DNA of 33,487 nucleotides. Source: Leptolyngbyaceae cyanobacterium SM1_4_3. GTDB taxonomy: Bacteria; Cyanobacteriota; Cyanobacteriia; Elainellales; Elainellaceae. Location: assembly GCA_012031415.1 (NCBI GenBank), contig JAAUTN010000034.1, positions 1-33,487 of the forward strand. Reading direction: 5' to 3'. Every line of letters starts with the position of its first letter. The first letter of the stretch is position 1. The notes beneath the pieces are model-generated. The model saw nothing but the letters and a program-made list of their open reading frames with translations. It made no database searches and was not told the DNA's origin. This document shows positions 9,001 through 15,900 of this stretch, piece by piece. Made by a program: the position numbers and the translations under genes.

Positions 9001-9742
9001 GTTCTCCAGTGTTAGTGACGGTGCCACCCAGCAGGGTGAGGGAATGTCCTTCAGAAACGCTGAGGTTGCCTGCGTTGGCGATCGCCCCCGGTTCCGCCAT
9101 CGTGAAGACAAACTGAGTCGGCGTACCCACCAAACGGGCATAGTCATTTGCCCCTGAGCCATTAAACCAGCCCTGCTCAAACCCAATTCCGCTAGCCGTT
9201 GTAGCGGTAAATGCCGCAGGCACATCCAGCCGCGCACTGGCACCAAACAGAATTCCGGCAGGGTTCATCAAATACAGGTTTGAGTCGCCGCCCGTGACCT
9301 GAAGCAAGCCGTTGATTAAAGAAGGATCGCCGCCTACTACCCGTGCCAAAATATTTTGAATTGCTGGGTCAGAGCGAAACAAGGCAATTTCACTGCGGCT
9401 CAGCCCAAACCGCTCAAAGCTTTGGAAGAGATTGCCCCCATCCTCTGAAAGCTGCCCACCGCGAATGATGTAGCGATCGCCATCGACCCTGACACGAGTT
9501 CCCGTTCCATCATTGGCAGGCACAATAGACTGAGCGACGGCTGGAGTAGCAGCGGTGCCGACGATGAGCAACGTCCCGACGGCAAACGTTCCGACCGTGA
9601 AAGCAACAGAGGAGCTGGGTGAGGCGATCGCACCTCCCCAGCTAGCTCCCTGATGAGACGAAGAAACACCAGGAATAGAAGGAATCATACGGGTGTTTGA
9701 ATGCTGAGTAACCGTTACTACAAAATACGCCAGCCCTGACAA
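6080..9742 (-). CDS. TPS/FHA-type exported protein fused to a C-terminal CHAT protease
   Basis: Domain order, numbered from the TTG at 9742: signal peptide (about 48-70, ending PAVAQS); an FHA-type two-partner-secretion domain (about 75-200, with DGDRYIIRGG, FQSFERFGLS, GGDPSLINGLLQVTGG, NLYLMNPAGILFGASARLD); beta-helix repeats to about 730; a Thr-Pro repeat linker (about 733-770); and a C-terminal CHAT caspase-like domain (about 870-1218). The CHAT catalytic pair is present: His1061 in HMATHADF and Cys1104 in LSACRTALGD, 43 residues apart. TPS domains normally carry proteins through an outer-membrane TpsB pore. CHAT domains are C14/C25-clan peptidases, in bacteria mostly intracellular. Start is uncertain: the long frame begins at TTG, while ATG at 9686-9688 (residue 19) gives 1,202 residues and a more ordinary signal peptide; neither has a good ribosome site. 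No TpsB gene is in the window. The domain calls are strong; the substrate is unknown. Confidence 0.9.
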   Translation of the reverse strand: MSGLAYFVVTVTQHSNTRMIPSIPGVSSSHQGASWGGAIASPSSSVAFTVGTFAVGTLLIVGTAATPAVAQSIVPANDGTGTRVRVDGDRYIIRGGQLSEDGGNLFQSFERFGLSRSEIALFRSDPAIQNILARVVGGDPSLINGLLQVTGGDSNLYLMNPAGILFGASARLDVPAAFTATTASGIGFEQGWFNGSGANDYARLVGTPTQFVFTMAEPGAIANAGNLSVSEGHSLTLLGGTVTNTGELSAPAGQITLTAVSGANRVRLRQVGHLLSLEIEPVAAQDQSGEPASWTLPTASLPELLTGGNASSATGLRLNPDGEVELVGSGIQIPDRLGVAIASGNLDVSSTAASLAGGTVHILGDVVGLVEANIDASGQGGGTVLVGGDYQGEGSIPTASRTWVNRDSVINADGGDRGNGGRVIIWADETAAFHGSISAQGGEISGNGGFVEVSGRENLIFRGRVNTSASNGQAGTLLLDPVNITVVAGTGGDDDAQLLDNGTILVDEGAPGESFTISEAALENAISFGNVQLEATNNIIIEPLSDGILTLFDFETFSPATIQFRADADGDGVGNFSMSLNDTLDTNGNDLSISGASLLLGNVDTSSGGNGGSVTLNAERTIRVNTINTQGFEGTGGTVDITAGRLFRVLGSFGDRNEINASISTSGLSGGGSISIRHEGGRTETPFTIGTANPTNGTAGAITTGEASLTAADSPIPGVEFARGNIQVLTSETTPTPTPTPTPTPTPTPTPTPTPTPTPTPTPTPTPTPTPSPPIPPFTEGELLPVDPVSPTPELVDRSPITIDTAIARLEENFTQEFEGYLGLENTRLRSLDEAQVILQEIEDATGAKPAFVYVSFVPESLNLLPGNYAPQDSDQLELVVVTKTGLTRRRVPEATRALVLATAQEFRGQVTNPRGTRSTSYLTSAQQLYQWLVAPIQSDLQAEAINNLVFLPDVGLRSLPFSALHSGEQFLVEQYSVGLMPSLSLTDTRYVDIKDAQMLAMGVSESTQGQTPLPAVPVELSTVVLNLWRGRIFLNDRATLDNLRQIRTEQPFGIIHMATHADFVAGPVNDSYIQLWNDKLRMDQVRQLGWNDPPVEMLVLSACRTALGDAQAELGFAGLAVQTGVKTAVASLWYVSDTGTAALMTGFYRSLSTAPIKAEALRQAQISMARGEVYLENGQLLGLEGIDGLTLPSASLNISSRELSHPYYWAAFTMIGNPW
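7433..7545 (-). repeat. Thr-Pro coding minisatellite in the CHAT protein
   Basis: An array of 6-base units (ggcgtg, ggtgta, ggagtt and similar) that together form imperfect 12- and 18-base higher units. On the coding strand it gives about 35-40 residues of alternating Thr and Pro, an extended stiff linker between the beta-helix and the protease. Copy number is likely variable between strains. Confidence 0.9.
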
Positions 9743-9791
9743 GAATCAGAACTGGCGATATCAAAACTTAATTCGGTTATGACACCAAGCA

Positions 9792-9806
9792 CCTTTCGGG
9801 GAAAGG
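9792..9806 (-). terminator. Short hairpin after the first WGxxGxxG gene
   Basis: CCTTTC and GAAAGG pair around a three-base loop, just past the stop of the gene ending at 9814. No T run follows on the minus strand, so it may act as an attenuator or mRNA stabiliser rather than a full terminator, and would let transcription continue into the TPS-CHAT gene. Confidence 0.35.
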
Positions 9807-9813
9807 AATCCTG

Positions 9814-10104
9814 CTACTCGCGATAGCTCGTGCCGCTTGCTACATCCGGTCCCCGATCTGTCTCTCGGTAGGTCGTGGTGGTCTTAGGCTTACGAAGCAG
9901 GTTTGCCAAACCAACTAAACCAATCAAACCCAGCCAACCCCAGTTTCCAGGATCATCCTCACTCTCTTGAAACGGAGTCGTGTCTACAGTCGGGTTACTT
10001 GTATCTTCAGTTTGAGCCAGAGCAGACGGCGCAGCGGGCAATAAAATTAGGCTGGCTGCTAGAAGTCCAGACTTGACAAGTTTAGAAATGTCAGCGCTTT
10101 TCAT
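9814..10104 (-). CDS. WGxxGxxG family exported protein, 96 aa
   Basis: A small exported protein. It has a signal peptide (about 1-31, ending ALAQ), an acidic spacer and the short hydrophobic motif WGWLGLIGLVGLANLLRK (about 55-72), which fits the WGxxGxxG C-terminal domain family. In the typical form the WG motif and basic residues sit near the C-terminus, like protein-sorting tags. Here a 24-residue hydrophilic tail containing two YRE triplets follows. The ATG at 10102-10104 has AAGGAA upstream. Its paralogue lies 147 bases upstream on the same strand, and the TPS-CHAT gene follows. Function is unknown; a role as a sorted or membrane-tethered surface protein is inferred only from the motif. 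Confidence 0.75.
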   Translation of the reverse strand: MKSADISKLVKSGLLAASLILLPAAPSALAQTEDTSNPTVDTTPFQESEDDPGNWGWLGLIGLVGLANLLRKPKTTTTYRETDRGPDVASGTSYRE

Positions 10105-10251
10105 GTTTATTTCCTTCGTTTAAAGGTCTGATCTCTATCAAAAATTTTTCGGAAAACTTAACGATTGGGTCTCAGGAAGCAACCCAAGACCCCATTGTTC
10201 TGCTGATCGGCCTCTACTTCCGCCGCTTAGACAGTCCTTAAATAGCGGTGC

Positions 10252-10533
10252 TTAATAGCGTGTAGAAGGACGGCTCGCTTCATCCGGCTCACGGTAGCGG
10301 GTAGCAGGCTCTTCGTTCTTACGAGCCAAACCAGCCAAGCCAATCAAGCCCAACAAACCTAGCCAACCCCAGTCGAAGTCGCGATCGCCTTCTACTTCAG
10401 TTTCGGTGATTGTTGTGGTGTCTTCAACCGCAGGAGCGTCCTGAGCTAATCCAGGCGCACCCAGAGACAGCATAGTTAGGCTTAACGTCAGAACACTGGC
10501 TCCAGCCAATTTAGTGAGATTTGAAAGCTTCAT
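10252..10533 (-). CDS. WGxxGxxG family exported protein, 93 aa (paralogue)
   Basis: This is a paralogue of the neighbouring gene, with the same plan: signal peptide (about 1-31, ending GLAQ), acidic spacer rich in Thr and Glu, motif WGWLGLLGLIGLAGLARK (about 55-72) and a tail with TRYRE and a terminal STRY. The WG motif falls at the same residue number in both proteins, which suggests a tandem duplication. The ATG at 10531-10533 has GAGG about ten bases upstream. It is the first gene of the minus-strand block, so its promoter should lie in the gene-poor region to the right. Function is unknown. Confidence 0.75.
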   Translation of the reverse strand: MKLSNLTKLAGASVLTLSLTMLSLGAPGLAQDAPAVEDTTTITETEVEGDRDFDWGWLGLLGLIGLAGLARKNEEPATRYREPDEASRPSTRY

Positions 10534-11284
10534 AGTCGAATGTCCTCGCTAATTCTGCATTTTAAGGAAACTTGGCAATGCAACTACCGATAAGAAACCA
10601 GTTCGTTGCTAATTTGGTAAAGGGTTTATTTGACCCGTTCAGCAGCCATGCTCCTACAGTATTCGTTTGCCTTTAACACTCGAATCAACCTAGAGCGATA
10701 AACCTAAATCAGGGATAGTCATCCCGCAGAGATAGAGAAACAGTAGAGACAATCTATTTCAACCTTTTCAACAGAATCATTCTTAGAAAAAGCACTCAGT
10801 TCATTTTGAACTCTACACCTATAGAAGTCTAAAACCTTTGCTATTGGGAGATTTCAGTCTTTGAGAAAATTCAAATCGCATCTGGAAAACTGAAACCACG
10901 TATCAAAAACATAGGGCTACAGGTCATGGCTTTAAGTACAGGCAAAAAATGGATTTCTCAGAAAACATACATTTCTAAACAATCAAAATTCTGTTTAGCC
11001 AAATCTACAAATCTTATACGTCTTGTCTGTACGCTACTGAGTCAACTTTTACAACGCAAAGGGCTGTGGCTAATTGGGTACACTCCAGGTTTGGAAGTAG
11101 TGCGGTGAAGCCTGTGTCCCTGACAAGTCTAGATGCAAAGATAGAAAGCATCTCAACAATTCTTCATTTAGAAATTCAGAGAATAGAAAAAGTTTGACCT
11201 GACAGATTGTGAATTGAGCAGAGTCGAATTCCACGACTTTAAAGGTCTGCTAGGCAACCAGAAAATGTAGTTCTGAAGCAGCTT
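10534..11284. other. 750-base AT-rich intergenic region
   Basis: I see no credible gene. The plus-strand frame at 10926-11108 has no family signature and an implausible composition. A small hairpin (GGGAT/ATCCC, 10712-10725) is present. The right-hand part should hold the 3' end of the TMEM175 transcript, and the left part the promoter of the WGxxGxxG genes. The size leaves room for a small RNA, but I cannot support one. Confidence 0.5.
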
Positions 11285-11860
11285 TTATAGAGTTAGAGCC
11301 TTCTCAATGCGGCGATCGGGGATAAGCCACAGAACTGCAACCAAAACATATAGCGCACAGGCAATCCATGAGTTTACAAAAGAAAGCAAAATGGACAGAG
11401 CATACACAGCCATTGACGTTTTGCCTTTGAAATCTCGACCTACTGCGACGGCTAGGGCAGAACCTTTTTCGTGACAGGCAATCAGACTGCGGGTAAGGAT
11501 GGAGTAGGCGATCGCCGCACACAGCAACACGGTGCCATAGAGCGCAGCGGGCAAAGCAGCAAAGTTATTCTCGCCTGTCCAGGCTGTTACAAAGGGAACT
11601 AGCGACAGCCAGAATAACAAATGCAAATTAGCCCACAGGACACTACCATTCACGCGCCGAGCCGCCTGCAACAGGTGATGATGATTGTTCCAGTAAACGC
11701 CGATGTAAATAAAGCTGAGTACATAGCTCAGGAAGACAGGCATTAGCGGACGCAGCGCAGCCCAATTAGCTTCATCGGGCACTTCTAATTCCAGCACCAT
11801 AATGGTGATGATAATGGCGATTACCCCGTCGCTAAATGCTTCTAGCCGCCCTTTACCCAT
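11285..11860 (-). CDS. TMEM175 family potassium channel protein (DUF1211)
   Basis: An integral membrane protein of 191 residues. The family hallmark is at the N-terminus: RLEAFSDGVIAIIITIMVLEL, with the conserved RxxxFSD motif. Six hydrophobic segments follow, as expected for one bacterial TMEM175 subunit; bacterial members form tetrameric potassium channels. A longer frame runs up to 11968, but I choose ATG at 11858-11860. It has AGGAAG about ten bases upstream, it places the FSD motif at the correct distance from the start, and the extra upstream residues would be encoded by a palindromic repeat element. It is a lone minus-strand gene, divergent from yebC. Ion selectivity is taken from the family, not from this sequence. 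Confidence 0.88.
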   Translation of the reverse strand: MGKGRLEAFSDGVIAIIITIMVLELEVPDEANWAALRPLMPVFLSYVLSFIYIGVYWNNHHHLLQAARRVNGSVLWANLHLLFWLSLVPFVTAWTGENNFAALPAALYGTVLLCAAIAYSILTRSLIACHEKGSALAVAVGRDFKGKTSMAVYALSILLSFVNSWIACALYVLVAVLWLIPDRRIEKALTL

Positions 11861-11936
11861 TTCTGTGCGCTTCCTGTTTGCCAAGTTAGAAGTGAGTTCA
11901 GATATTTTGTACTCTACTGCTGCTTCAGACCAGACG

Positions 11937-12049
11937 CAATCTGACAGGGGTGCATCCCAATTTTGCATTTAGTTTTGTAAGTGGCGCGGGCTAAGCCCGC
12001 GCACTTACAAAACTGGGATGTACCCATCTGACAATCTGACAGGGGTGCA
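11937..12049. repeat. MITE-like palindromic element between TMEM175 and yebC genes
   Basis: A 113-base structured element. The 18-base sequence CAATCTGACAGGGGTGCA is present as a direct repeat at both ends (11937-11954 and 12032-12049). Inside lies a large inverted repeat: GGGTGCATCCCA with TGGGATGTACCC, then AGTTTTGTAAGTG with CACTTACAAAACT, then CGCGGGCT with AGCCCGCG around a single A. It carries no gene. It looks like a miniature mobile or repeat-derived element, and lies upstream of both divergent genes. Confidence 0.75.
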
Positions 12050-12100
12050 GCAGGTTTATTATTCTAGGTTTGGACGTTATCTCAAAGCATTGATTGGCGC

Positions 12101-12868
12101 ATGGCAGGACACAGCAAGTGGGCAAATATCAAGCGGCAAAAAGCCAGAGTTGATGCGGTAAAGGGCAAAACCTTTGCCAAAATTTCACGGGAGATTATTG
12201 TGGCCGCCCGCAGCGGCGTGCCTGACCCCAACGGCAACTTTCAGCTTCGCACGGCGATTGAGAAGGCAAAGGCGGCAGGAATTCCCAATGACAATATTGA
12301 GCGGGCGATCGCCAAAGGATCGGGCAAGCTGGGTGCGGATGCCGATGCGCTAGAGGCGATGCGCTATGAGGGCTATGGCCCTGGCGGGGTGGCTGTGCTG
12401 ATCGAAGCCTTTACCGACAACCGTAACCGCACGGCGGCTGACCTGAGAGCCGCCTTTAACAAAGTTGGAGGAAACTTAGGAGAAACGGGCTGCGTCGGCT
12501 GGATGTTTGAGCAGAAGGGCGTTGTCACCCTGACTGGAGAAATTGACGAGGATGAGTTGCTGGAAGCTTCCCTGGAAGGCGGCGCAGAATCCTATGAACT
12601 GGTTGAGATAGACGAATTAGCGGGGGCTGAGATTTTCACAGAACCGACTCATTTAGAAACCCTGAGTCAAGCTTTACAGGAAAAGGGCTACCGAATTCAC
12701 CAGACTGAACTGCGCTGGATTCCACAAAATTCTGTAGAAGTGACTGACCCTGACCAGGCGCGATCGCTGCTCAAGCTGATGGATGCGCTAGAAGACCTGG
12801 ACGATGTGCAGTCGGTCAACGCTAACTTTGACATGGCCGATGAGCTAATGTCAGTCAGCATGGTCTAG
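12101..12868 (+). CDS. yebC: YebC/PmpR family protein
   Basis: A cytosolic three-domain protein of 255 residues, the normal length. The diagnostic N-terminus [19 protein letters not shown] is followed by [23 protein letters not shown] and the [21 protein letters not shown] motif. Members were described as DNA-binding regulators (PmpR), and more recent work on YebC and mitochondrial TACO1 supports a role in translating proline-rich stretches on the ribosome. The gene is monocistronic, and its last 18 bases overlap antisense with the 3' end of the first DUF928 gene. Confidence 0.96.
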   Translation: MAGHSKWANIKRQKARVDAVKGKTFAKISREIIVAARSGVPDPNGNFQLRTAIEKAKAAGIPNDNIERAIAKGSGKLGADADALEAMRYEGYGPGGVAVLIEAFTDNRNRTAADLRAAFNKVGGNLGETGCVGWMFEQKGVVTLTGEIDEDELLEASLEGGAESYELVEIDELAGAEIFTEPTHLETLSQALQEKGYRIHQTELRWIPQNSVEVTDPDQARSLLKLMDALEDLDDVQSVNANFDMADELMSVSMV

Positions 12869-13747
12869 AGGTTCGTCAGCGATCGCACCTAGCCCAACTG
12901 ATTCCAGCAAGTTACGCCAGCGGGCATTGGCAGCTGCATCTTCAGGGTCAGCGCGGCGCTGCTCGGCGATCGCACTCAGGGCATCGTGCCAGAATCCAGC
13001 GGCGGCGTAAATAGCGGGGCGATCGCTCTCTGCTGCTGCTTCAAGTTGGGCAACCAGATCGGGCGCAGGCTCAACTCGCTGAATCCAGCCCTCGGTATAA
13101 ACGTCGGCTGAGCGATCGCCTGAGTCACAAATCAGGGAGAAAGACCAGCGATATAGCTCACCTACTTCCAGCGGTGGCATTCCAGCATGGGCAGGTAGCG
13201 TCAGGCTAACGATTCCCGCTTCGCCTGTGATTTGTAATTGAGTGCGGTAAATCTCGTTGTCTGCCTCATCAAACAGAATTAGCTCTATGGCTGCTGCCTG
13301 ATTCGAGGGAACCTGCCAGAACAGGGTAGGGTAGCCCGTAACGGTTCCGCCATAGTTGTCCAGCGGCATCAGGGCAACCAGATTTTGCGGGTTGTCCGGT
13401 TGTGAGTCGTCCGGTTGCGGGTTGTTAACGCAGCTACCACTGCGGGTGCCGCCTGCCTCACGCCGACCGGGCAATCCCGACGCGGGAGGGGTATAGCGCC
13501 CAGGTGCAGGTTGAGCGGGAGATCTTTGCTGTTCAAGCTGGGGTAGCTCGATTGCAGGCGCATCGGCTCCAGGTGGTCGCGCAAAGTTGCCTAACCGCGT
13601 ACCGCCATCACCCAAACGTTCGGGCAATCCCAAATCCGGTGGAACGTACTGCTGCGCTAGGGCTGACGGTAAGCTGCTATTTAACCATAGCCCTGATGTT
13701 GCTAGACAAGCCGCAATGCGAATAAGTCGAGGGCGATCGCAGCACAT
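12851..13747 (-). CDS. DUF928 exported protein 1, with doubled N-terminal motif
   Basis: A 298-residue exported protein. The signal peptide ends at ALAQ (about 32). The DUF928 body (about 122-290) includes [54 protein letters not shown] and [11 protein letters not shown]. The family's short motif YxPPxxGLPxRxxGGTRxG occurs twice, at about 34-52 (degenerate: [11 protein letters not shown]) and 85-103 (good: [11 protein letters not shown]), so the N-terminus looks internally duplicated. It is the last gene of a three-gene cassette, 30 bases after DUF928 protein 2. DUF928 genes in cyanobacteria are often found near CHAT and TPS proteins; their function is unknown. Confidence 0.86.
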   Translation of the reverse strand: MCCDRPRLIRIAACLATSGLWLNSSLPSALAQQYVPPDLGLPERLGDGGTRLGNFARPPGADAPAIELPQLEQQRSPAQPAPGRYTPPASGLPGRREAGGTRSGSCVNNPQPDDSQPDNPQNLVALMPLDNYGGTVTGYPTLFWQVPSNQAAAIELILFDEADNEIYRTQLQITGEAGIVSLTLPAHAGMPPLEVGELYRWSFSLICDSGDRSADVYTEGWIQRVEPAPDLVAQLEAAAESDRPAIYAAAGFWHDALSAIAEQRRADPEDAAANARWRNLLESVGLGAIADEPLDHAD

Positions 13748-13777
13748 AGGAGGAAACCGAATGAGGAATTGTGGACG

Positions 13778-14536
13778 TTACGGGCTGGTGCCCAAATGAC
13801 TGCTGAGAGGCCAGATGCTGACTTGCTCACAGCAAGAGACAAACGGCTGATCTGCGACGTTGGCTAGCTCTACCGAATCTAGTAAAGTTCTCCACTCTCT
13901 TACAAAAGTGGCGTTTTGCGGGTTGGCGCGACGCAAATCGGCGAGAGAGGCGAGGGCATCATGCCAAATTCCAGCGGCAGCGTAGATTGCGGGGCGATCG
14001 CGGGCGGCGGCTGTTTCCAACCGAGCAGTCAGGGCTGCATCCGGCTCAACTCTCTGAATCCAGCCTTCGGTATAGGGATCACCCGACCGATCAACCTCAT
14101 CACACACCAGTGAAAAATACCAGTGATAGTCTTTCCCAACCTCTAGAGGTGGCATTCCGGCAGTTTCAGGCAGGCTCAGGCTAATGACCCCCGTATCTCC
14201 CGTTACCTGAAAACGGGTGCGATATAGCTCGTTGTCATTTTCATCCAACAGCACAAACTCCGCTGCTTGCGGTCGCACATCAGGAATGTACCAGAAAAAA
14301 GTAGGATACTCGGCAATGGTTTTACCAAAGTTAGTGTCAGGCATCAGGGCCGTTAGGCGCTGACTGCTGCTCAGGCAATCGCCACGAGTGCCTCCCCCTT
14401 CACGGCGACCCGGCAAGCCGCGCTGGGGAGGGATGTATTGTTGCGCCAAAGTTACGGTGGGCAGGGCAACCAGCCATATTCCCACCGATAGCATCAGCGA
14501 AACAGAAAACCATTTAAGCAGAGAGGGTCGATGCAT
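13778..14536 (-). CDS. DUF928 exported protein 2
   Basis: A 252-residue paralogue. The signal peptide ends at TLAQ (about 32), followed at once by YIPPQRGLPGRREGGGTRG, then LMPDTNFGKTIAEYPTFFWYIP, FVLLDENDNELYRT, LEVGKDYHWYFSLVCD and [11 protein letters not shown]. It ends with an alpha-helical part (IYAAAGIWHDALASLADLRR) and a Cys-Cys pair (SCCEQ) that may form a vicinal or inter-chain disulfide. GAGAAG precedes the ATG at 14534-14536. The helical part resembles the short TPR-like end of DUF928 proteins. The cassette order suggests co-transcription with its two paralogues. Confidence 0.87.
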   Translation of the reverse strand: MHRPSLLKWFSVSLMLSVGIWLVALPTVTLAQQYIPPQRGLPGRREGGGTRGDCLSSSQRLTALMPDTNFGKTIAEYPTFFWYIPDVRPQAAEFVLLDENDNELYRTRFQVTGDTGVISLSLPETAGMPPLEVGKDYHWYFSLVCDEVDRSGDPYTEGWIQRVEPDAALTARLETAAARDRPAIYAAAGIWHDALASLADLRRANPQNATFVREWRTLLDSVELANVADQPFVSCCEQVSIWPLSSHLGTSP

Positions 14537-14651
14537 GACTTTTACTTCTCAGGACGGTTAGTTAGGCTTGAGTGGTGTTTAGGCGGTCTTGACAGTCGTG
14601 AGAGATAGAGTGCGGGTAAGATGCAAGCACCCACACGTTCAAGCAGGCGGT

Positions 14652-15434
14652 TTACTCCGTCTGAGCAGTGGTACAGCACTGAGCAAAGGCAGATTCAGCA
14701 ATGTGACCAAGCCCAACAGAGTTGAGTAGAGTAGACCACTGAGTTGTAAAAGTTGGAGTTGTAGGGGTAGTGCGAAGCGCCACCAGACTAGCGAGTGCGT
14801 CGTACCAAATCCCTGATTGGGCATAGAGGGTAGGAAGTTGGGCTGGAGCGGCGTTTGTCAGGGCAGTTTGCAGTTCAGCGCTGGGCTGAATGCGCTGAAT
14901 CCAGCCGTCCATAACGCGATCGCCAGAACGATCGTCCAGGTTGCAGGTCAAGCCAAAGCTCCACTGGTAGGATTTGCCAAGTTCCAGGGCCGATGCGCTA
15001 TTGGTAGGCAGCGTAACGCTGATCACGTTAGCGGTATGACGAGGTTGAAAGGTGGTGCTGTAGACTTCGTTGCCCTGCTCATCCAGCAGCACAAAGTCAG
15101 CCGCTACTGCTTTTTCAGCATAAAGCTGAGGGATATAAAAGAAGAAAGTGGGATGCTCTAAGGTGGTGTAGCCAAAGTTTTCAGCAGGGGTCAAAGCTGT
15201 CGGCAACTCTTCTATGGAAGACTGGGACAGGGTGCTGTTTGCCGCTGCTAGCTCGTTCCAACAGCCACGAGTGCCGCCGCCTTCTCGCCGTCCTGGTAAA
15301 CCGAGATTGGGGGGGGTATATTCCTGGGCGATCGCTCTCAGCGGGAAGCCCCCTATCGCTATTCCTAAAGAAAAGGTGCAGCAAACTACAACGAGAATTG
15401 GACGAGCCTTAGAATTCAGATTTAATTGGTACAT
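14652..15434 (-). CDS. DUF928 exported protein 3
   Basis: This is the first gene of the DUF928 cassette. The frame can be extended to a TTG at 15485, but I choose ATG at 15432-15434, which gives MYQLNLNSK and a normal signal peptide ending at AIAQ. The mature part has YTPPNLGLPGRREGGGTRG, a spacer, YTTLEHPTFFFYIPQ, DFVLLDEQGNEVYSTT, LELGKSYQWSFGLTCN, WIQRIQPS and the final helical segment IWYDALASLVALR. It ends with AQCCTTAQTE, matching the Cys-Cys pair of paralogue 2. The three copies differ in many positions, so the duplications are not recent. The promoter should lie in the 466-base gap to the right. Confidence 0.87.
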   Translation of the reverse strand: MYQLNLNSKARPILVVVCCTFSLGIAIGGFPLRAIAQEYTPPNLGLPGRREGGGTRGCWNELAAANSTLSQSSIEELPTALTPAENFGYTTLEHPTFFFYIPQLYAEKAVAADFVLLDEQGNEVYSTTFQPRHTANVISVTLPTNSASALELGKSYQWSFGLTCNLDDRSGDRVMDGWIQRIQPSAELQTALTNAAPAQLPTLYAQSGIWYDALASLVALRTTPTTPTFTTQWSTLLNSVGLGHIAESAFAQCCTTAQTE

Positions 15435-15900
15435 ACTAATTTCATCCCATGAACACACAAAGATTGTTTGATGCAGATGGCTCAATCGAAGGATAAAAGC
15501 GATGGTCTGAAGCGATCGCAGACTATTTCACATTCCCATCAGATTGAGCCGGGGCCGCAATCTGAGTGGATTTAGCTACGAGATCTCGACTATCTTTTGA
15601 CTCAACAGGTAAAGGTTTTGATAATTGGCTCAACAACGGACTCGCTAACCGCGATCTGCACGGGTCTCCGCCTGAGCATCAGAACTAGTACGGAGGTGCT
15701 TGTTCTATAGATTCACGGAATTTACTTTTGTTTCCGTACTAATTTCATCCAATTCGTTCACCTAATTGGGTGTATTCACTAATAGTTAGCTGTCTTGCAT
15801 CTCCGGTTCCCATTTAAGCGCGTAGGATTTAAGTTTCCGGTTTAACCCGATGAAGATTAGATGAACCCGTTGCGGTTTCTCCTCCCTCTGCTCAAACCCC
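15435..15900. other. Intergenic region upstream of the DUF928 cassette
   Basis: No gene is seen. The 14-mer TACTAATTTCATCC occurs twice (15434-15447, touching the chosen DUF928-3 start codon, and 15737-15750). TAGTACGG (15686-15693) is inverted as CCGTACTA (15734-15741), and ACGGAA/TTCCGT (15715-15737) can form a hairpin. These could be promoter or operator elements for the cassette. The right edge is the 3' end of the ClC gene on the same strand. Confidence 0.4.

Noticed and set aside
10926-11108. 60-codon plus-strand frame in the intergenic region
   Set aside because: No signal, domain or ribosome site; typical chance frame in AT-rich DNA.
11861-11968. 36-residue N-terminal extension of the TMEM175 protein
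   Set aside because: It reads through a palindromic repeat element, and the internal ATG has a good ribosome site and puts the FSD motif where the family has it.
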